Part shown: one piece after another, positions 1 to 3,522 of the stretch
How positions within the stretch are numbered: position 1 is the stretch's first letter
Layout: the number at the start of each line of letters is the position of its first letter
Assembly: GCA_964593895.1 (NCBI GenBank)
Contig: CAZQKL010000111.1
Location: forward strand, 1 to 5,953
From: CAZQKL01 sp964593895 [NCBI: uncultured bacterium]
Lineage (GTDB): Bacteria; DYJV01
DNA: 5,953 nucleotides
Direction of reading: 5' to 3'
Program-made: the position numbers and the translations under genes
The notes under the pieces: generated by a model
What the model was told of the DNA's origin: nothing
The model's database searches: none
The model's input: the letters and a program-made list of their open reading frames with translations, nothing else

Positions 1-539
1 TTTTAAAGGAATTATCTAAAATTATAAGCTACTTACTCCAAAAAAATAGAGGTGAAAATTTTAGTGTGTTTGATGCAATTTTACTTGGTAGAAAACCTTA
101 TATAAATTTTATTCCATCTGAAAATGATATAATAATTGTCAATAAAATTATAAATTTTTTGCATCTTGAAAAAATTAAATATAATAGTTGTGAAAAGATA
201 AGTGGAGGTGAATTTCAGAAAGTTTTAATAGGAAGAGCACTTGCTCAACAGCCAAAAATCCTTTTACTTGATGAACCAATTAATCATTTGGATCTATATA
301 ATCAAATTGAAGTAATGAAAATTATAAAAAAAATAACAAAAGATTTTAAAATTATTACAATTTTGGTTCTTCACGATATAAATATAGCAATGAAATTTGG
401 AGACAAATTTTTATTTTTAAAAAATGGAAAAATTTTTAAACACGGAGAAAAATCAATAATTGATAGCAATTTATTAAAGGAAGTTTTTAAGGTTAATGCT
501 GTTATTAAAAATGATGTTGTTATAATTGATGGGAATTAA
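1..539 (+). CDS. ABC transporter ATP-binding protein, FecE/FepC/BtuD type (5' partial)
   Basis: This is the ATPase subunit of an importer for iron complexes, heme or cobalamin, acting on the cytoplasmic face of the inner membrane. The reading frame is open from base 3, so the gene starts left of the window. The GTG at 66 is an internal Val and not the start, because the Q-loop (SYLLQ, around bases 27-41) lies upstream of it. Visible in order are the Q-loop, the family hallmark SVFDAILLGRKPY (63-101), the ABC signature ISGGE (198-212), Walker B ILLLDEP (258-278), a D-loop NHLD and the switch His in VLHD. The Walker A motif and about the first 80 residues are missing. 'VFDxxLLGRxPY' after the Q-loop is typical of the siderophore/heme/B12 importer ATPases. 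The stop TAA at 537-539 overlaps the convergent tonB gene by 4 bp. The substrate cannot be read from this subunit; the neighbours suggest a metal tetrapyrrole. The permease and binding-protein genes are presumably upstream. Confidence 0.9.
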   Translation, partial: LKELSKIISYLLQKNRGENFSVFDAILLGRKPYINFIPSENDIIIVNKIINFLHLEKIKYNSCEKISGGEFQKVLIGRALAQQPKILLLDEPINHLDLYNQIEVMKIIKKITKDFKIITILVLHDINIAMKFGDKFLFLKNGKIFKHGEKSIIDSNLLKEVFKVNAVIKNDVVIIDGN

Positions 540-1291
540 TCTGAATATTCAAGTTTAAATTCCACAGGTATTCTTAATATTAGAAAAGGTTCATTTAAAT
601 TATCTGGAAATGGAGGAAATGGTTCGCTTCTCTTTATTGACTTTATAGCTGATTTATCAAGAATTTTGTATCCTGAAGATTTTAAAATCTTTATTTTTTC
701 TATTTTCCCATTTTTTAATAATTTAACCTCAACTAAAACTTTTCCCTCTAATTCGCGTTTTCTTGCAATAAATGGATAAATTGTATTATTTTTTATTATT
801 TCAGTTACTTTTGAAAGATAGGCTATTATTAATTCTTTTGAGTTTGAATTCCCTTTTTTAATGTGTTTAGATTTTTTACTGGTTTTAATCCTATTAGATG
901 CTCCTTGTTTCGCAGTAATCTTTGATATTTTTTTCTTTATTGAAGGATATTTAAGTGGAATATCTTCTGGAATTTCAGTTAGACTTGAAATATCTGGAAC
1001 TTTTTCTACAGGTATATTTTCTAAATTTAAAACTTTTTTAAAATCTGGAACTTTTTCTGCAAATTTTGGCTTATTTACTACTGGTTCTGGTATTGATGTA
1101 TTATAATAATTTTCTTTTTGTGAAAAATTTAAATTCCTTAAATCAATTTCCACCATGTTTTCAGAGATTATCTTTTTCTCTGAATTAAAATCAAGATTGA
1201 TTTTAAATAGATTAAACAATAAAAAATGGAAAATTATTGAAAAAATAAGCAAAAGTAAAAATCTATTGTTTCTTTTTTGTTGCAATAACAA
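536..1291 (-). CDS. tonB: TonB family energy transducer
   Basis: TonB carries proton-motive force from ExbB/ExbD to outer-membrane receptors. With the start chosen here it has 251 residues, within the usual range. It has a short basic N-terminus (KRNNR) and one membrane helix at about residues 11-29. That helix holds the S-x-x-x-H motif (S18, H22) known to be needed for coupling to ExbB/ExbD. A Pro/Glu/Lys-rich linker follows (about 65-145), then the C-terminal TonB domain (about 155-251) with IYPFIARKRELEGKV and SSGYKILDKSAI followed by PFPPFP. There is no in-frame ATG before the membrane helix, so the start is not ATG. I chose TTG at 1291 because a perfect AGGAG lies 9 nt upstream (1301-1305). 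The frame can extend to a TTG at 1333 (265 aa), but that start has a poorer ribosome site and a longer overlap. The gene overlaps the end of exbD by 29 bp, so the two are probably translated together. Confidence 0.93.
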   Translation of the reverse strand: MLLQQKRNNRFLLLLIFSIIFHFLLFNLFKINLDFNSEKKIISENMVEIDLRNLNFSQKENYYNTSIPEPVVNKPKFAEKVPDFKKVLNLENIPVEKVPDISSLTEIPEDIPLKYPSIKKKISKITAKQGASNRIKTSKKSKHIKKGNSNSKELIIAYLSKVTEIIKNNTIYPFIARKRELEGKVLVEVKLLKNGKIEKIKILKSSGYKILDKSAIKSIKRSEPFPPFPDNLNEPFLILRIPVEFKLEYSD

Positions 1292-1676
1292 ATTTTTTTG
1301 CTCCTGCCATTTTTGCAATATCAAGAATTTCAACAGCTATCCCAACATTTGCATTTTTATCTGATTTTAAAATCACAATTTTATCTGGATTTTCTAATAA
1401 ATCGTGTTTTAAAATTTTCAGTAGCTGTTCTTTTGAAACAAATTTTCCTTTATAAAAAATTTTATTTTCTCTTGTAAGATAAATAATAAGATTTTCTTTT
1501 TTCACAGGGGAAGGGCTGGATTTTGTTTCTGGAACATTTATTTTCATTCCTTCTTTTTCAATAAAATTTGCTGTTAGCATGAAAAAAATCAAAAGAAGAA
1601 AAACTATATCAATTAAAGGAGTTAAATTTAAATTAACCCCATTCTGTGTTCTTGTATCTCTTTTTATTTGAATCAT
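1263..1676 (-). CDS. exbD: ExbD/TolR family biopolymer transport protein
   Basis: This is the proton-channel partner of ExbB in the TonB energising complex, an inner-membrane protein with a periplasmic domain. At 137 residues it has normal length. Residues 1-17 are cytoplasmic and polar. The motif LTPLIDIVFLLLIFFML follows, with the family's essential membrane Asp at D23 and one helix at about 21-41. The rest is a periplasmic alpha/beta domain (NVPETKSS, then NLIIYLTRENKIFYKG) with a C-terminal ILKSDKNANVG segment that is typical of the family. The ATG at 1676 has AGG 7 nt upstream. It follows exbB after a 164-bp repeat-containing gap and overlaps tonB. TolR is the alternative name for the same fold, but the adjacent TonB supports ExbD. 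Confidence 0.94.
   Translation of the reverse strand: MIQIKRDTRTQNGVNLNLTPLIDIVFLLLIFFMLTANFIEKEGMKINVPETKSSPSPVKKENLIIYLTRENKIFYKGKFVSKEQLLKILKHDLLENPDKIVILKSDKNANVGIAVEILDIAKMAGAKKFVIATKKKQ
1301..1305 (-). promoter_or_regulatory. Ribosome binding site deciding the tonB start
   Basis: The minus strand reads AGGAG here, 9 nt before the TTG at 1291-1289. It lies inside the exbD coding region. It favours this TTG over the more distant in-frame TTG codons at 1333 and 1285 as the tonB start. Confidence 0.6.
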
Positions 1677-1728
1677 TTAATAACCTACTTTCATAATTTT
1701 ATAAAAACTATTTATTAATATATATGAG

Positions 1729-1749
1729 ACCCTGAAACGAGTTCAGGGT
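1729..1749. repeat. Perfect 8-bp-arm palindrome, probably a dispersed intergenic repeat
   Basis: The arms ACCCTGAA (1729-1736) and TTCAGGGT (1742-1749) are perfect complements around the loop ACGAG. Flanks GAG on the left and GAC on the right make the whole resemble, from memory, a palindromic intergenic repeat (roughly GAGA-nnCTGAA-ACAAG-TTCAGnn-TGAC) that occurs in many copies in unrelated bacterial genomes. It is more G+C-rich than its surroundings. No T-run directly follows on either strand, so it is not a textbook terminator. Copy number cannot be judged from one window. Confidence 0.6.
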
Positions 1750-1762
1750 GACTTCTTTGGTT

Positions 1763-1802
1763 GTTTATCGTTAGTCTTTAGTACAACAAACTAACTATAA
1801 AC
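1763..1802. repeat. Imperfect inverted repeat with 12-bp arms
   Basis: GTTTATcGTTAG (1763-1774) is complementary to CTAACtATAAAC (1791-1802) with a single C/T mismatch and a 16-nt loop. It sits next to the perfect palindrome and overlaps the CTAAC repeat run. The arms are AT-rich, so stability as RNA would be modest and part of the match could reflect low complexity. Confidence 0.4.
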
Positions 1803-1830
1803 TAACCTCTAACTAACCTCAACAACCTCT
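1790..1830. repeat. Short degenerate direct repeats (CTAAC / AACCTC)
   Basis: ACTAAC recurs at 1790-1795, 1801-1806 and 1812-1817, and AACCTC recurs at 1804-1809, 1815-1820 and 1824-1829, so the run looks like a slipped array with a period of about 11 nt. On the minus strand it reads as GAGGTTAGTTA-like repeats just after the exbB stop. It looks like low-complexity drift or a decayed repeat; no function is visible. Confidence 0.4.
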
Positions 1831-1840
1831 ATATCTCCCT

Positions 1841-2488
1841 CTAATGATGATGGAAATATCCTGCTTTTTCAAGAGCATGAATAAGCTCATTGCCAATTTC
1901 ATTCATTAAACTTACCAATTTATTTATTTTTGAATTAAAATAGTTATACGCAAGCATTGAAGGTATTGCAACAATTAATCCCATTGCTGTTGTTAACATT
2001 GCTTCCCAGATTCCACCTGCAAGAACCTGAGCATTAACTTTTCCTCCATACTGCTGAATAACCATAAAAGCTTTTATCATTCCTGTTACTGTTCCTAAAA
2101 GTCCTAAAAGCGGAGAAATCTGGCATATACTTGATAATGCAGTTAAATATTTCTCTACTTCTCTTAACTCTCTTTGAGCTACATAATTAATCGTCTTCTC
2201 AATAGCTTCTCTTGATTTAATACAGCAGCCATCTGTTTCAACAATATGTCTTGTGATAATTTCATAAACAATTTTTACAACAGGAGATTTTGATTTTTCA
2301 AGTTGAGGTAATAATTGAGTAACCTTTCCAGAATTCAATGCATCAATTATTTTTAATAGAATATCAGGCTCTTTTAATCTTATTTTTCTAAATGTAATAA
2401 TTTTATCAATAATTATTGCAAGAGAAAAAATTGAACATATAACTATCAAATATCCAAAAACTCCAGATTTGTTTATTAAATCAATCAT
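1841..2488 (-). CDS. exbB: ExbB/TolQ/MotA family proton channel protein
   Basis: This is the inner-membrane scaffold and proton channel that works with ExbD to energise TonB. It has 215 residues from the start chosen here. Helix 1 is at about 11-32. A cytoplasmic region follows (about 33-118), then helix 2 with the hallmark SPLLGLLGTVTGM (125-137) and helix 3 with TTAMGLIVAIPSMLAYNYF (166-184). T133 and T167 match the polar channel residues of this family. The frame can start at GTG 2494, overlapping the upstream stop as GTGA. I chose ATG 2488 because GAGGAG (2494-2499) lies 5 nt before it and would be buried by the GTG start. Only 2 nt separate it from the upstream gene, so translational coupling is likely. 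Odd points are adjacent Cys88-Cys89 in the cytoplasmic region and a C-terminus ending in three His. Confidence 0.95.
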   Translation of the reverse strand: MIDLINKSGVFGYLIVICSIFSLAIIIDKIITFRKIRLKEPDILLKIIDALNSGKVTQLLPQLEKSKSPVVKIVYEIITRHIVETDGCCIKSREAIEKTINYVAQRELREVEKYLTALSSICQISPLLGLLGTVTGMIKAFMVIQQYGGKVNAQVLAGGIWEAMLTTAMGLIVAIPSMLAYNYFNSKINKLVSLMNEIGNELIHALEKAGYFHHH

Positions 2489-2490
2489 TT

Positions 2491-3522
2491 TCACTCCTCA
2501 ATATCAATTTTACCATCAAAATTTAAATCTATTTCTGTTTTCACAAGTTTTCCATTTTTGTAAAATTTCCATTCATCTATTCTTCCATCAAAATTTCTAT
2601 CAATTTTAATTTCACTAATTTTTTTATTTTTATACTCAACATAGTAATCAAATTTACCATCCTGATTTTTATCTTCTTTAAACTCAATTAAATTTTTTCC
2701 ATTAAAAATCCACAATTTTTCGTAAATTCTGTTTTCATCAGTATCTTTATATAAAAATTCATGTTCTTTTTGAAACACAATTTTTTTTTCAAAAATTCCA
2801 TTGCAATTTTTATCATATAAAATTAAATTTTTACTTTCAATTTTAAATGGCTTCTTACAATTCTTTTTATAAAAATATTCCTCGTTATTTTTAATAATTT
2901 TTTCAAAAAAGCCGTCTCTATTTTCATCAATCCTTTCTTCAATTAATTTCCCTTTTTTATTGTAAATTAAAATTTTCTTACCTTTATCAATTATTGCTTT
3001 TCGTAAGATATTATTTTTGTAAATTAACATATCTCCATTTTTCTTTGTAATAATTGTAGTTTTATTTAAAAATTTTATTTTCTCATTTGGAGTTATTTTT
3101 TTTATAATCTTATTATTTTTGAAATATTCAATAATCTCAAATTTTCCATCATAATTTTTATCAATTTTCCTTTGAAAAATTTTATTTTTTTTATAAAATG
3201 TTATAATATCAGGTCTTCCATCTTTATTTTTATCAATCTCTATTTTGGAAATTAAATTATTTTTTAAAAAAATAGTTGTTTCAAAAAATCCATCAAAGTT
3301 GTTATCTTCCTCAATTTTATAAACTTTTTTATCTTTTAAAAATTTTTTTATATCAATTTTTCCATCATGATTTCTATCTTCATCAATTCTGTATAAAATC
3401 TTATTTTCATTATAATGAAGAATAAAGTTCCCTTTTTTTAAAATATAATCTGCAAAAAGTGATATATTATTTGCTACAAAAATAATTGTAAAAATTATAA
3501 TAATATTTAACCTACATTTCAT
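2491..3522 (-). CDS. Exported protein with 24-residue D-x-N-x-D-G repeats, probably Ca2+-binding
   Basis: I do not recognise a named family. The 343-residue protein begins with a signal peptide: MKCR, a hydrophobic stretch to about residue 19, and a plausible cleavage site after A24. The mature part is a row of repeats D-x-N-x-D-G-x-x-(D/E), each followed by a beta-like 'xxxFYKNGKLxxxxI' stretch. Clear units start at D49, D73, D97, D121, D199, D237, D284, D308 and D332; a degenerate one is at D262. Several are exactly 24 residues apart. The acidic loop resembles the Ca2+ loops of dockerin, EF-hand and thrombospondin-3 repeats, so metal binding in the periplasm or outside is inferred. Two Cys remain after cleavage (C222, C240) and could pair. 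There is no lipobox, because C3 precedes the hydrophobic core. The ATG at 3522 overlaps the CobN-like gene by 11 bp and has only a weak A/G-rich ribosome site. Its place between CobN and ExbB suggests a part in the same uptake system. Confidence 0.85.
   Translation of the reverse strand: MKCRLNIIIIFTIIFVANNISLFADYILKKGNFILHYNENKILYRIDEDRNHDGKIDIKKFLKDKKVYKIEEDNNFDGFFETTIFLKNNLISKIEIDKNKDGRPDIITFYKKNKIFQRKIDKNYDGKFEIIEYFKNNKIIKKITPNEKIKFLNKTTIITKKNGDMLIYKNNILRKAIIDKGKKILIYNKKGKLIEERIDENRDGFFEKIIKNNEEYFYKKNCKKPFKIESKNLILYDKNCNGIFEKKIVFQKEHEFLYKDTDENRIYEKLWIFNGKNLIEFKEDKNQDGKFDYYVEYKNKKISEIKIDRNFDGRIDEWKFYKNGKLVKTEIDLNFDGKIDIEE
2494..2499 (-). promoter_or_regulatory. Ribosome binding site deciding the exbB start
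   Basis: The minus strand reads GAGGAG here, 5 nt before ATG 2488-2486. It doubles as the last two Glu codons (its final G also begins the GTGA overlap) of the repeat-protein gene. It makes the ATG, not the GTG at 2494, the likelier start of exbB. Confidence 0.65.
2503..2673 (-). repeat. Coding tandem repeats, units 8-10 (72-nt period)
   Basis: Residues 284-340 hold three units starting at D284, D308 and D332, again exactly 24 residues apart. These are the best-preserved copies (DKNQDGKFD, DRNFDGRID, DLNFDGKID). Between this block and the N-terminal block, units are irregular in spacing and one lacks the D-G pair. Confidence 0.7.
3136..3384 (-). repeat. Coding tandem repeats, units 1-4 (72-nt period)
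   Basis: Residues 47-129 of the exported protein hold four D-x-N-x-D-G units starting at D49, D73, D97 and D121, exactly 24 residues (72 nt) apart. The DNA copies are diverged but share the minus-strand core for N-x-D-G, seen on the plus strand as variants of CCATC-n-A/T-rich blocks. The regular spacing argues for past tandem duplication. Confidence 0.7.

Larger units (their letters stand above)
1677..1840. other. Intergenic region between exbB and exbD, rich in short repeats
   Basis: This is the only real non-coding stretch in the window. It has no open frame of note. It holds a perfect 8-bp-arm palindrome (1729-1749), an imperfect 12-bp-arm inverted repeat (1763-1802), and a run of CTAAC/AACCTC repeats (1790-1830). 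The exbD ribosome site (AGG at 1684-1686, minus strand) is at its left end. In an otherwise tightly packed minus-strand gene row, a gap of this size suggests an inserted repeat or a regulatory site. Confidence 0.7.

Noticed and set aside
66-539. A complete ATPase gene starting at GTG 66
   Set aside because: The frame is open upstream to base 3 and encodes the Q-loop and family residues there, so GTG 66 is an internal Val.
861-1106. An 81-residue plus-strand reading frame
   Set aside because: It is antisense to the TonB linker and mirrors its repeated Pro/Lys codons; there is no convincing start site.
1155-1364. A 69-residue plus-strand reading frame
   Set aside because: It is antisense to the TonB N-terminus and the exbD end, with no family resemblance.
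1698-1703. TATAAA on the minus strand as a -10 box for exbD
   Set aside because: Such hexamers are expected by chance in DNA this AT-rich, and no matching -35 box at proper spacing is convincing.
1729-1749. Rho-independent terminator between exbB and exbD
   Set aside because: The hairpin is good, but no T-run directly follows on either strand, and it would split genes that should be expressed together.
3451-3522. Lipoprotein signal for the repeat protein
   Set aside because: The only N-terminal Cys is residue 3, before the hydrophobic core, so there is no lipobox.
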